The notes beneath the pieces were generated by a model. The model saw only the letters and a list, made by a program, of their open reading frames with translations, was not told the DNA's origin and made no database searches. Below, one piece after another: positions 1 through 11,665 of a stretch of 64,000 bases of DNA. How positions within the stretch are numbered: the first letter of the stretch is position 1; every line of letters starts with the position of its first letter. The stretch is from NCBI GenBank assembly GCA_002812745.2, contig NCSJ02000029.1, positions 161,046-225,045 on the forward strand, read 5' to 3'. Made by a program: the position numbers and the translations under genes. This stretch comes from Scytalidium lignicola (lineage: Eukaryota > Ascomycota > Leotiomycetes).

Positions 1-1648
1 GGCCCATCGTTACCCGAAGAGACGCTGTCATGGCAGACAGGGATAGCATCCAGCAGTTTCTCAGGAGCTCAAATCTTTACGGCAATAATATGGGGTCGAA
101 TTGCTGATTCGAAGTGGGTGGGACGCAAAAGGGTCCTGCTCATTGGTCTTCTGGGAACTGGATTATCTTGCATTGGACTGGCTTTCTCAAGATCCTTTCT
201 GACTATGGTTCTTTTCCGGTTACTTGCTGGAGGGACGAATGGCACTGTTGGGATTATGTACATCAATCTTCCTTTATGATTTGATCAGGCTGACAGGTTT
301 CAGTCGAACTATGATCTCGGAAAATATTAAAGAAAGAAAGTTGGTTATTCCAGCCTGTTCACCGATGAGATGGGAGATGTAGTACTGATATTCAACTTCA
401 GGCATCAGTCACGTGCTTTCCTCCTTCTTCCAGCAAGTTTTATGCTTGCAAGTGTCATCGGGCCAGGCAAGTGTTCGCTTTTTTAAAACTCTTATATGAA
501 AGTTAACAGACTTCTACCTTTAGTTTGTGGTAGTTGGTTGGCGGATCCGGTTATGACCTACCCATACCTCTTTGGAACGAATTCAGTATTTGGAGATAGT
601 AAAGGAACAAAATGGTTAACAAAGTTCCCATATGCGCTTCCAGCTCTATTAAGTGGATTTTCTATGTTACTTATGTGCTTAGTAGTCTTCCTATTGATCG
701 AAGAGGTATTTAAATTCCGCTAAGGTGAAATAATGTAACTGACTTAAGCCAGACTTTGGAAAGTCGGAAAAATCAACCCGATTCAGGACTTCAGCTCTGT
801 TTATTCATTAGAAGAAGACTGCAAAGCTCTTATAAGCATTATTCCATTATTCACAATGACGATGTGGCTAGTGAAGATGCTGATGTAGAAATGAATGAAA
901 TGAAGCCGCGAACAGCAGGCGGCCAGGAGATGGCTGGACCATCTATTTACCAGGTGTGGACTTTCAATGTCATCACTACGTTGCTTGCTCAAGCAATCTT
1001 TGATTTCCATATGGGGTAAGATCCACTACCGTCTCTAAGAGCGCCAGTTAACTCTCATCCAGTGCTTTTGGAAGTCTATTCCCACTTTTCCTCTCAGCCC
1101 CTAGGTCCGCCGACTTAAAACATCTCCCATTCATCTTCAACGGTGGTCTAGGTATGGAACCACGAAGTGTAGGTCTCGCTCTCGCAATTCTGGGACTTAT
1201 TGGCATCGTTCTCCAATTTCTCATATATCCCCGAATTAACGGGCGTCTTGGCAATGTCCAATGCTTTCGCATTTTCTGCACTCTGTTCCCGGTTGCTTAC
1301 GGACTGGCGCCATTTATAGCCATCGTACCGGCGGACCACTTAGTCCTATCGTGGCTGTTTATTACCTTGGTATTGGTAATCCATACTACTGGCCGCATCT
1401 TTGTGTTGCCAGCAACAATTGTATTAATTAACAATTGCGCTCCTGATCCGTCGGTGCTTGGTATGATCCATGGTCTTGGACAAACCACTTCAGCTTTGTT
1501 TCGGACTCTTGGACCAGTATGTGCGGGATATATGTTTGGTACCAGCTTTGAGCACGGAGTTATTGGTGCAGTTTGGTGGATTACGGCAATTATAGCGATC
1601 CTTGGATGGGCCGCTTCATTATTCCTTTGGGAAAGGCCAGGGAAATAA
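1..1648 (+). CDS. MFS transporter, six exons, 5' end outside the window
   Basis: C-terminal 462 residues of a major facilitator superfamily permease, a multi-pass plasma- or vacuole-membrane transporter; substrate unknown. Exons I infer: 1-257, 304-339, 402-466, 524-705, 753-1015, 1063-1648; they join into 1389 nt with no stop before TAA at 1646. The first exon carries the loop 2-3 signature (GRIADSKWVGRKRVLL), then a run ending LFRLLAGGTNGTVGI; later parts include QSRAFLLLP and KFPYALPALLSG, and the last exon is a series of hydrophobic helices with GLGQTTSALFRTLGPVCAGY. The pattern recalls fungal YCR023C/zinc-induced-facilitator-like MFS proteins. A hydrophilic, acidic loop (about 790-930) separates the two halves. 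Introns are 46-62 nt with TGAC/TAAC-like branch sites; the third begins GC. No in-frame damage, so probably functional. The start lies upstream of base 1. Confidence 0.9.
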
Positions 1649-4478
1649 AATAATATGTAGTGATCTAAGCTAATCCGTGAAAACATTTCCAGTAAGACAA
1701 GCTTGTTATTTTTACTTGTTTAAGTGTGGTTACAAGAAGCTAAGAACTCATCACATCTAAGACTACAAGAAACTGGTTATTTAAGTACAATTAGAAGGTT
1801 GCCTTAGTGTAGATAAGCTAAATATCTCCAGGTAAGAGGCAGCAATAACATCTTTACCTTTTAAAGTAGTTATAAATTTGCGAAAGAAAGCTTAAATAGC
1901 TTTACTTTGAGTTATTTCTCACTCTAAGCATTACGTAAACAATATAAGTTAAAGTCCTCGTTAACAATTTCTTTGTTCTTATATTCTCGATAAAAGTAAC
2001 TTAGTAAACTATAATAATTAACTAGAGGATTCGTTCTGTAAAAGCTTAAACTCTAGTATAATTCTTATACTTTTGCTGTTTCCAGATAAAGTATTTTATT
2101 CCTTGTAAAAGTATTATAACCTTAACTGAATAATAAAGAAAGATTCTTCTTCTAGTTAAAAAATCTATATAATATTTTAAAGTTATAAAGTAAAATATAA
2201 TAACTAAAATCTATATTCTTTAAAGATTCAGAAAAGATAATATATATAAAAGATTTATTTATATAATATCAAAAACATTATAAACTTTTTTATATAAGTC
2301 ATTACNTTTTATTCTTCTTTTAATTAGTTTATAAAAGCTGTTTTCACTAATAGTATTAATTATTTAAATAAAATAACTATTTAATTAATTGTTTAACTTA
2401 TAACTTTAATATTCTTAAAAGTTGTTAATAATATATTATAACCTTATAATATATAGAATTAGATTAGTCAATCAATTTAAACTAGATTAAACTATAAGTT
2501 TTATAAAAACTATTTTATAATTTAATTTAAACTAAACCGTAAAATTATAATTTTACTTAATTTTTTACAAATAAGATTATATAACTTATAATCTTATCNA
2601 AACAAGATTATAAGTTATATAGTTTAGTCTTNAAAGTTTTAAAACTAAACTATGAAACAGTCCTCACTTTTGTTATTAGACTAGATTATAATCTCATAAT
2701 CTAATCTCAAAATTTTAATCTCAGATTATAAATTATACAATTTAAACTATAAGATTATAATACTAGACTATAATAGTAATATAACCTAAATTAAAAATAA
2801 ACTTTACTTGATTAAAGAATATTAACATCAAATTATATAATCTAACTAGACTAAACTATAAAGACTAGACTATACAATCTGACATTAATATTTAGTCCTT
2901 ATATTTGTTGTTAGACTAGACTATAATCTTATAGTTTAATCTTAAAATTTTAACTTTAGATTATAAACTATATAATTTAGTCTTAAAATTTTAACTTTAG
3001 ACTATAGTCTGTATAGTCTAGACTGTATAGACTACAATCTTGAAACAATCCTTATAAAACCTACAGTTTAGTCTGGTTTAGACCAATTAGCCAGTCTATA
3101 CTCTACTAAAGGTAAAAGTATTATAAAGAAAAGTTGTATAACTTTTAAATAAGATATAGTTTTTATATATATTCAGTATATACATTTTATATACTAATAA
3201 CTAATAAGCACTTGTTATTTTGCATATTTGATTATTTCAAATAATGATAAAGTATAAAGAGTATATATAAAACTTAAACTTTATATATAATTGTCTTTAC
3301 TTTAACATATACTTAGTATATTATAGTTATACATAAAAAAAAGCAATAATAAAATCAATTCAAAATATTTATACTTTATTTGTATTAACTATATATTCTT
3401 ATTATTACTTTTGAAGTTCTTCTAACTCCTTTTTAACTTTATATTCTTTCTTTTGTCTTAAAAGAATATCTTTTTATTATTAAATCTTTTGTATATATAC
3501 TTTATATACTTGTTATTCTATATTATCATTTAAAAGTTGATTTTAATATTGTTTTTGTTAAGAACTTATGTTAAGTATATATTAAGTAAAAGTTGAAGAT
3601 AAACTTTATACTAATATTATTTCCTCTTAAACTAAAGTATTATTTATATTTAATATTAATATAACATTACTTAATAGATAAAGTATACATTTATTAACAA
3701 TAAATAAAATAAGTATATTAAATGGATTTTTAAGATTAAAAAGTAAATAAGGTTTTATAAGATAATATTCAATTATAAACATTTACTATTATTTATATAT
3801 ATTTAACATATATAATACATATATTAAAGGTTATTATACTTACTCTTTGTATTTATTTAGTTATCTTTGCTTAATTATTTTAATTTCTCTAAGAAGTAAT
3901 AATATTATATTAATTGAATACTTTTTTTAATTTAACATGTTTCTTTAACTTGATTTTTAAGTTTAAATATGATATTAACATATGTAAAGTATATAAATAA
4001 TATATACAATACTTAATTATTATAACAAGTAAAGTAAGTTTTCTCTTAGTATAATTATTATCTTAAAAATGATTACTTTTATTAAAGCTTATATTTTTTT
4101 GAATATTAATCTATTATTCAAAAGAAATACAAGATTAGTTTTAAATAAGATTAATAAGAATTTATAATGTTATTTTATTTTTAAACTAAGATTTAAGCTT
4201 AAGATATTTTTAATATATATTGTTTATACATTAAATTAATTCAGATTTTAAATCAACTTCTTAAATGTTATTTATATAAAATCTAGTTAAGTAAGTTAAA
4301 AACCTTTTTATAAAATTATATTAAATATATATTACACAAAAGACTAATATATACTTAAGATATTCATCTTATGTATATAAAAGATTAATATTATAAAAGA
4401 AATCTTTAAATTTTATATATAAAATTAGTATATATAATAATTATAAAATAATTATATACTTAATGCTTGTTTTTTATA
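1649..4478. other. gene-free AT-rich tract, eroded repeat DNA
   Basis: Directly after the MFS stop, base composition falls quickly from normal to extremely AT-rich (complete by about 1760). No open frame above about 60 codons and no recognisable domain on either strand. The stretch 2460-3115 contains internal duplications (listed separately). Around 3400-3480 the minus strand has a lysine/glutamate-rich reading reminiscent of retrotransposon gag tails, but too weak to call. Likely heavily RIP-mutated transposon remains whose family can no longer be read by eye. Confidence 0.6.
2460..3115. repeat. degenerate direct repeats, about 235-bp higher-order unit
   Basis: A block starting near 2660 (GTCCTCACTTTTGTTATTAG, followed by an AT-rich run ending ACAATTTA) recurs near 2895 (GTCCTTATATTTGTTGTTAG) at a spacing of 235 bp; most differences are C/T or A/G. 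Within the second copy a shorter unit with the core TCTTAAAATTTTAACTTTAG is repeated twice in a row (about 2940-3000). The motif of GTCTAGACT/AGTTTAGTCT words returns at 18130-18255. Confidence 0.55.
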
Positions 4479-4820
4479 TGTTATAGGTTTTACTTAACAA
4501 GCTGATTAGTATAAGCTTAAGGCTTAGTACATGGAAGGAGTATATAAAGAACCTAACAATTAAAGGTTATATAATGAAGTCTTAAGATCCTTAAAGAATT
4601 CTAAAGGACTTCAAAGACTTCAAGGGATTCAACATTGTTTTATTATCTATATAAGTATATTATAAGAACATAAGAGTAAACTCCTTATGTTTAACCTAAA
4701 TATATTATTAAATCTTACCTTTAACTCAGTTAACTACTTATATAATATACATTTCCATTGTCCTTGAACATTTACTTTACCTTTGTTATCCAATGACTTA
4801 GATAGTATAGTTTTATAACA
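4479..4820 (+). repeat. 5' LTR of gypsy-A1
   Basis: Starts TGTTATAGGTTTTACTTAAC and ends TTTTATAACA, giving TG...CA termini with a short inverted repeat. The same sequence, more or less mutated, occurs at 11311-11665, 33918-34274, 40658-41014, 44786-45140, 47068-47426 and 49270-49626. The internal region begins at 4821 with TTTTGAATATTAC, the position of the primer-binding site; the shared first bases TTTTGAACAT in other copies support this boundary. Confidence 0.88.
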
Positions 4821-4839
4821 TTTTGAATATTACTTATCT

Positions 4840-6300
4840 TGATAAATCAAGATTTAAAAATAAACATACTAGTAGATAATAACAATGAACAACAACTTGA
4901 AGAAGGTTTTGAAGAAGGTTTAGAAAAAGAATCTAAAGAGGAATTTAAAGAAGTATCTAAGGAAAGTTCAGAAGATAATTCTGAGGAAGATTAAAGTAAA
5001 GACCAGATTATCAAGGAAATTAACATCTAAAAAGGAATATTAAAAGAAGTTGTTATATTACCAAAGTAACTTATCAAGTCAACAAAAGGATTAACCATTA
5101 AAGAATCATCAAGAGTTATAAGAAAAAGGTTAATACCTTTATTACTTAAATCTAACTTAAAACTAGTCTTAATACCAAGAGTTTTAAGCTTAAACCTTAA
5201 TCTAGACTTTAAACTAAAGGATAACATTGAACAAATTCTAATAACAACCCTTAAGGAAGTCAAAATCACTAAACTAAACCTGTTCCATAAGGACAAAAAG
5301 AAATTAAAAGCATATCTTACTTAGACAAGAACTTATTTAATATTGAATAATCACTTATTACTTAGAGATATGTATAAGGTTTTGTAAGTATTAATATACT
5401 TAAGAGGAGTAATTAAAACTTAGTTTCAACTATTTAAGGACAAATAATTCATGACAAATAGAAAAACAATGAATTAAAGAGTAATTAATATTATCATAAG
5501 TTAAGTTAATTACACAAGAGAACTTAAACAATTATATAAGGATGTTGACAAGAAAAAAGAATGCTAAGAGACATTTAACTCATCTTAAACAAACTAAAAG
5601 TTCTAACAAATATATAATGCTTTATCATTAGTATATAATATCAGTTAACTAAGAAGAGGAAGTATATATATATTAGTATAAGATTAACTTAAAGAACTCT
5701 ATCAAAGAAGAGTTATATCAATAGCTTGTAATTATAATATTTGACACTCTTATTAACTTGTCTATTAAGATTAAGAATAAGCAGTATAAGATAACCTTAA
5801 ACAAAAAGGGTAAATTATACTTTAACAAAAGAAAGACTAATAGTAAAAAGGATTGTAAGAATCTTATAAAGTTAAACGTTATNAAAAAAAGGAAAGATTG
5901 TTAAAGGAAAAGGAAGAAAACTATTTGAAGGAAAAAGCAAGAAAGGGAATTCCTTTAGAATCTCCTCTGAAGAACTTAACAAGAGAAGAAAAAACNAAGT
6001 TATACTTTAAATGTAGAATGTCTGAACATATAACGAATACTTATAAGAAGGACAATAAGTCAAGTACATTAGTTAAGGTTAAAGTTATGAGGATCCTAAG
6101 AATCATGGACATCTTGTTAGAATTGTCAAAAGAAAAAAAGTTCAAATAAGGAAAAAAAGCTCTTCAGAAGGAGAGGTTTATCAAAACTCAATAACTATAT
6201 TATATTATGTCATTAAGATAAATGTAGATAACCTAGTAATAGTAAGAATCCTTAAAACAGATTTAGTACTTATAACAAGAACTTAGTGTATAAGACACCC
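4840..6300 (+). pseudogene. gag relic of gypsy-A1
   Basis: Reads as a retrotransposon capsid gene with frequent stops. From about 4884 an acidic N-terminus rich in Glu/Ser repeats (NEQQLEEGFEEG), then KDKKKLKAYL near 5294 and NYTRELKQLYKDVDKK near 5510 (the capsid-like region), and at about 5998 a worn zinc knuckle (YFKCRMSEHITNTYKKD, of CCHC type in related copies). In sister copies a plausible start is an ATG changed to ATA just upstream (ATA AGT CAG GAT at about 45165). The minus-strand open frame at 5027-5296 is only the shadow of this gene. Confidence 0.8.
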
Positions 6301-6479
6301 TTAAGACAAGGAGACAACTAAGAATTAAGGTAGATAAAGGTTGATTCTAAGAGTTAACAGAATTTAGATGATTGTGCTATTAAACTTCAAAACCATACTA
6401 ATAAAACAATATCTTATTTTTAAAGAACTATTAGTCTTGAAATATTATCTCACAATTAATATAAAGAAGTTAAGAGGAT

Positions 6480-9400
6480 AGAAGATCTTAAATNAAAAGC
6501 TAGCTTTACAGAATTATATAATAAGAGGAGATAATTATTAAAGTATAAGAATTCAATCTTGAAGATCTTACTCTAGTCTATAAGATTAACCTTTAGAGCA
6601 TCATTATAAAGAAAAGAACATACAAGTTCTTCTTACTAGTAAAGAGAACTTGAATCCAAGATGACTTTGACTAAATGCTCAAGGATACTTAGATGATAAT
6701 AAAGGAAGGATTAAGTTATATTGTATAAGGATAATATGACTTACAATAAGAAGGTTATCTAATAATAACTTTTTAACAAGATTGAACAAAGGTAAAAATA
6801 CAAAACAGAGAAATCTAGAATTTAGAAAAGTCAGTAGAACAATTACTTAAAGCTGAACAGTACTATGCTTAATAAGAACAAAGAGAATTAATTAAGATTA
6901 TTGTTAAACAAGTTAACTAGAATGAAGAAGCTTTACTTATAGTTAATGAACTAGAAGAAGATTTATTACCTTTAAAAACATTTATTATGTTATTAAAAGA
7001 AGATGAACTAATAAAAAGAATTAATTAACAATTTAATCAAGAAGTAATAATATACCCTTTGAATTTTACAAAAAGAGTTCTTGAAGAAAGTAATANTTTT
7101 TATCTTTAAGATAAAAGAACATCTTGAAAATAAAATAATAGAATAAGTATAAAATGTATATGTATTCATAAATGATAAAAGCCTAGATGGATTAAGGTTA
7201 AGAAACCTTGTTACAAGATGAACAACATTATTTAAAGAACTTTAAAAGAATATTAAAGATCTTAAAATCAAAGATAATATATTAGTTAATAGTATTAAGA
7301 ACATTAATCTTTACTTTATGAACAGTAGAAGTTCATTATACATAAACATAAAGTTATGTAAGAAGTTAGTAAGGGCCTTGATCAATTTAAAAGTTAAAAG
7401 GAACTTTATCAATGAACAAGTTATAAAATGACTAAGACTTAACATAAGAGTTAAAAATAATAGTTACCTGATATTGTTAACAAATAATATTAAGGTTTAA
7501 AAGTATGTTGATATTCAAACTTAGAACTTAAATTTAAAGTATAATGAAAGTTATTAAGAAAGGATATCTTTTGACATTATAAAGTTAAGAACATATTAAG
7601 TTATACTAAGAATCAAATGAATAAAGAAGTATAATCTAATAATTGATTAGAGAACAAGTATAATTATCTTCTCAGAAGAAGAATAAAATTCAATGTCTTT
7701 AGAAGTTGTTTATGTTAACAAGATTATGAAATATATTCTTGAAGAATATTATGAATAACTAAAGCTATTCATAGAAAGACTTGATGATTTAACTTTACCT
7801 AAGTATAAACTATAAGATTATAAGATAAAGCTTAAAGAGAGGTTCAGACTAGCTTATGGACTAATTTATCAAACAACTTTTACCAAGGATAAGGTGATGA
7901 AGAAATGATTACTTGAAAAAATGATGTTTAAAGGTTTGTACAAAGAAGGTCATGGCAAAGCTAGAGTACTACTGCATTATACAAAGAAAGGAGACAATTC
8001 ATTAGGATAACTTTGTGATGATTATAAACACTTGAATAGTAGAACTAAGAAAGACTAATATCCTTTATTATTGATAGATTTAATGATGGACAAGTTGAAG
8101 GGAGTTGTTATATTCATTAAACTAGACTTGTAGTTAACATTTAATCTAGTTAGGATTAAAAGAGGTAATGAATGGAAAGTTGTTATTTGAACAAAATATA
8201 GATTATTTGAGTTATTGATTATGATGTTCAGTATAACCAATACTTTAGCAATACAATAAAGAATAATGGATTGGATATTAGAAAAATATTTGAAGAAATT
8301 TATAATAGTATATCTTGATGATATAATCATTTACTTAAAGAGTATTGAAGAGTATAAGAAGTATATTAAGTTTATTCTACAAGCATTGTAAGAGGTAGGA
8401 TTGTGTTGCAAACTAGTGAAATGCAAATTTTATAAGGAATAAGTTTAGTTTTTAGAATATTGTATTTCTAAAGAAAGAATCAAAATCCTTAATGACAAAA
8501 TTCAATTAATTAAAGAATAAGAAGTATCTAAGACAATTAAACAATTATAAAGTTTCTTAAGGTTGGCTAATTATTATTAGAGATTTATAAAAGATTATTT
8601 TAAGATCTTTATGTTATTGACTAAACTTATGAAGAAGGATTAAGCTTATGAATGGAATAACATTATGAAGGAAGTATTCTAAAGTATTAAGGATGCCTTT
8701 GTAAAAGGAGGTTTCTTAAGGATCTTTGATTTAGAGAAAGAAATAAGAATTAAAATTAATGCTTTTAATGTAACATTAGAAGTTATGCTATTATAATCAC
8801 AACAGATTGGTAAATGACATTACTGAGTACTATTAGCATTTTAGTCAAGAAAGTTAAACATTGTTAAAAGAAATTATCAAATATTAGACAAGGAAATGTT
8901 AGTTATTATAAAAGCTTTAAAGTATTGAAGAGTGTATACAGTTAGATTTAGTGAAACTATTAATATACTTTTAGATTATCATAATCTTTAATATTTTATA
9001 ACTACCAAACAGTTGAATACAAGGTAAGTATGATAGGTAAAGAAGTTATCTAAGTATGATTTTAAGATTATTTATATTAAGGGTAAAGATAATAAAAGAG
9101 TAAATACTCTGAGTTGGAAACTTAAGTATTTAACTAAAGAGAAGGAAGAAAGTGAACTTATATTAAAGGAAGACAAAGGTGGATTCCTGGTATACAATAA
9201 GGGATAATTTATGGTTATTATAGCAATAACAGACAAGTACTAAGCTAATTGAATCAGAGAAGTAACTAGTAAGGAAAAACAAGAAGGTGTTTTATTAGAT
9301 ATAATCAAAGGCAAATAAGAGAAAATTGAAAACATTTGGTATAAGAACAAGAGACTATATATACTAACCAAACTAGTAAAAGAGTTTATCAAGGAATAGT

Positions 9401-10656
9401 ATAATTTATTATATAACGGACATATAAGAGTAGCTTAATGTTATTATCAAATTAATAAGGATTACTTTATTGTAAAATTATAATCAGTAGTTAAGAAAGT
9501 AATTGTAGAATGTAAGATTTGTAAGAAGGTTAAGAATCTAAGAAGAAAGCTTTAAGGACAATTATACCTTATATAGATACTTGATAATTTATNAGAACTA
9601 ATTNGATANGATTTTATCATGAAATTACTAGTTTCCACAGATTATACAACAAAGGTTAAGTATGACTTTATCTTTGTAATAATTAAATATTATACTAAGT
9701 TTATAATCTTTAAACTGTTCAAGGAGACTTAGGGAATAAAAGAAGTAGTTAATATATTCTTCTAAAGAGTAATATCTTAATAAAGAATATTAAAACAGAT
9801 AATCTTTGATAAAGATACAAGATTTATATTTAAGTTTTAAGAAACATTAACAACAAGAATAAAAGTTAAAAGGAAATTGTTAACAGCATGACATTCATAA
9901 ACTGACAGATAAATGGAATGTTTGAATATATAGTTAAAAGGATATCTAAGATATTATGTTAATTATAATTAAGATAATTAAGTTGATTACTTGTTTATAG
10001 TAGAAATGTTGTACAATAGTATACTATATGAATCAACTAAAATCACTTTATTCTATGTGAATTACAGATGAGAATTAGAGGGGTTCTGTACTAGATTAGA
10101 ATTGGAATTTACAAGTGAATTAACAGAGATTTGTACAAAGTAAATGGAAGAAATACAAGAGAAGATCAGGAACTCACTTTAATATACTAAAGAAAGAATG
10201 AAGAAGTACTATGATTATAAACACTTGATAGAATTAATGTACAAAAAAGAGGATAAAGTTTATCTTCTTAGAAAAAACATCAAAATAATAAGACTAAGTG
10301 ATAAACTAGATTGGGTAAAGATAAGACTATATAAAATTGAAGAGGTTTATAAGCTTTTAACATATAAATTGAAATTATTAATAACAGTTAAAATATATCC
10401 TGTTTTCTATGTTTTACTTCTTAAACTAGTATTTAAAAATGTTCAAATACTAATGTTAAAAGAAGTTGATCTAAAAAGAGAGTATAAAGTTAAGAGAATT
10501 ATTAATCATAAGATATATTATAAGAAACTACAATACTTGGTTAAATGGATAAGATATTCAGAAAGTGAGAATGGATAAGAACTTATCTTTAATCTTATAG
10601 GTTGTGAGGAGTTATTAGAGGGATATTATCAAACTCATCCTAAAACAGATTTCTAA
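6480..10656 (+). pseudogene. pol relic of gypsy-A1: protease, RT, RNase H, integrase, chromodomain
   Basis: RT catalytic box YLDD at 8311-8322, preceded by KGDNSLG and the DDYKHLN segment near 8015. RNase H tether SFLRLANYY.RFIKDYFK near 8550; RNase H region AFWSRKLN-like near 8840 and the YFITTKQLN run near 8992. Integrase zinc region with CKICKKVK near 9513, and catalytic-core region near 9600-9800. From 10198 the C-terminal part is open for 126 codons and ends in a chromodomain (YKVKRIINHKIYYKKLQYL, VKWIRYSESEN); after a TGG-to-TAA stop at 10576 the frame runs on in the expected ELLEGYYQTHP tail to TAA at 10654. Chromodomains in such integrases steer insertion to modified chromatin. Inactive because of many RIP-type stops. 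Confidence 0.85.
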
Positions 10657-11221
10657 GTGATGAAATCATAAGGTCAGAGAAGAAGGGGTTGACAGCAAAG
10701 GAAGAAGTTATGCCTGAGTTAGCAGAATATGACTTTGGGGGTTGCAAGGAACTTTGTTTCTCTTGTTTCTTTTTATTCTCCTCAATGTCTAGTTCATCCA
10801 GGGTTTTTAAACTGTAATGCACCATTTCCTTAACATGCCTTTGAAGGAAAACCTATTGTTTATCCAAGTAGGCAAGACAGGCAACAGCCTTAGTCAAGGC
10901 TTAAGAAGCTTGAGTCAAGGTAGTGGAAGTCTTCTTGTGCTCAGAAGAAAGGTGTTTATCCTCATGTTTATATGACTTTTAAGAGAGTATATGAAGATAC
11001 TTGTCATTACATTTGTAGCTATTATAGATATATTCTCCACAATGATTAGATTTAAGAATCATCTTGTATAATAGTCCTTTTTGTTCATAAAGGGTATAAA
11101 GTATTACTTTGATCTTGAGGTTTTGGATATAAATACTAAGACTTAATCTTTTTTGGTGTTTCCTTGATCATGACTATTCTAATAAATTACTATTATCAGG
11201 ACTTGAACATTTTGATAGCAT
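10640..11221 (-). pseudogene. antisense extra ORF of gypsy-A1, cysteine-rich plus helical, five RIP-type stops
   Basis: From ATG at 11221 to TAG at 10640 one frame runs 194 codons without an indel; it is broken only by five stops (TAG, TGA, TAA, TAA, TAG) in contexts expected from CAA/CAG/CGA. The middle holds spaced cysteines (KMILKSNHCGEYIYNSYKCN, about 11065-11006), resembling C-x2-C clusters in which some Cys became Tyr. A long helical part follows (HVKEMVHYSLKTLDELDIEE), then a Ser-rich tail ending FAVNPFFSDLM. Only the last 61 codons are open today. It lies opposite pol, between chromodomain and 3' LTR, overlapping the pol end by 17 bp. The same reading exists at 34365-34912 and a relative at 31700-31942. 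Function unknown; a zinc-binding nucleic-acid protein is a guess. Confidence 0.7.
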
Positions 11222-11297
11222 GTTGGAAAGGAAGAATAGATTAATGAATAATAAAATTGTTCATGATGATAGTTAAGTGTTGAGGTGATGTTAGTGT

Positions 11298-11310
11298 AAA
11301 AAGGGGATAA
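11298..11310 (+). other. polypurine tract of gypsy-A1
   Basis: AAAAAGGGGATAA lies directly before the 3' LTR, the place where second-strand synthesis of LTR elements is primed. The matching reverse-complement tract (TTATCCTC.TTTTTAC) follows the 3' LTR of the inverted copy at 34275-34290. Confidence 0.75.
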
Positions 11311-11665
11311 TATTATAAGTTTGACTAAATAAGCTAATTAGTATAAGCCTAAGGTTTAGTATATAGCAAGTGTATACAGAGAACTTAACAATTAGGAGGT
11401 TATGTAATTAGGATTAATAGATTAGAGTAATCTAATAATCCAAGGACTTAGATCAAGGGATTATAATAATCTAACGATTTTGTTGTATTTTATTATTTAT
11501 ATAAGTATATTGTAAGAACATAAGAGTAAGCTCCTCATGTTCAACTTAAATACATTATTAGATCTTACTCTTGACTTAGTTGCCTGTGTTATACATTTCC
11601 GTTGTCCTTGAACATTTACCTTACCCTTAGCTATCCATGGACCTGGATAGTGTAGTTTTGTAACA
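11311..11665 (+). repeat. 3' LTR of gypsy-A1
   Basis: Begins TATTATAAGTTTGACTAAAT (the TG terminus mutated to TA, a RIP-type change) and ends TAGTTTTGTAACA. Colinear with 4479-4820; differences are mostly transitions. Confidence 0.85.

Larger units (their letters stand above)
4479..11665 (+). mobile_element. Ty3/gypsy chromodomain retrotransposon gypsy-A1, near full length, RIP-inactivated
   Basis: Order on the plus strand: 5' LTR (4479-4820), gag, protease, reverse transcriptase, RNase H, integrase, chromodomain, an antisense extra ORF, polypurine tract (AAAAAGGGGATAA at 11298-11310), 3' LTR (11311-11665). About 7.2 kb. The domain order RT-RH-IN-chromodomain defines the chromovirus branch of Ty3/gypsy (Metaviridae). 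Every protein is recognisable but carries many TAA/TAG stops where glutamine or tryptophan is expected. The 5-bp flanks (TTATA on the left, AGACT on the right) do not match, so the element is rearranged or one end has been exchanged. The left end of gypsy-B abuts its right edge. Confidence 0.9.

Noticed and set aside
1..1648. MFS gene as a broken pseudogene (several frame changes)
   Set aside because: All five breaks are removed by short introns with fitting splice and branch sites, and the joined length is a multiple of three.
5027..5296. Minus-strand 89-codon open frame
   Set aside because: Antisense of the gypsy-A1 gag; RIP removes stop-forming options on one strand and leaves open shadows on the other. 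The equivalents at 40212-40454, 45351-45575 and 49834-50028 behave the same way.
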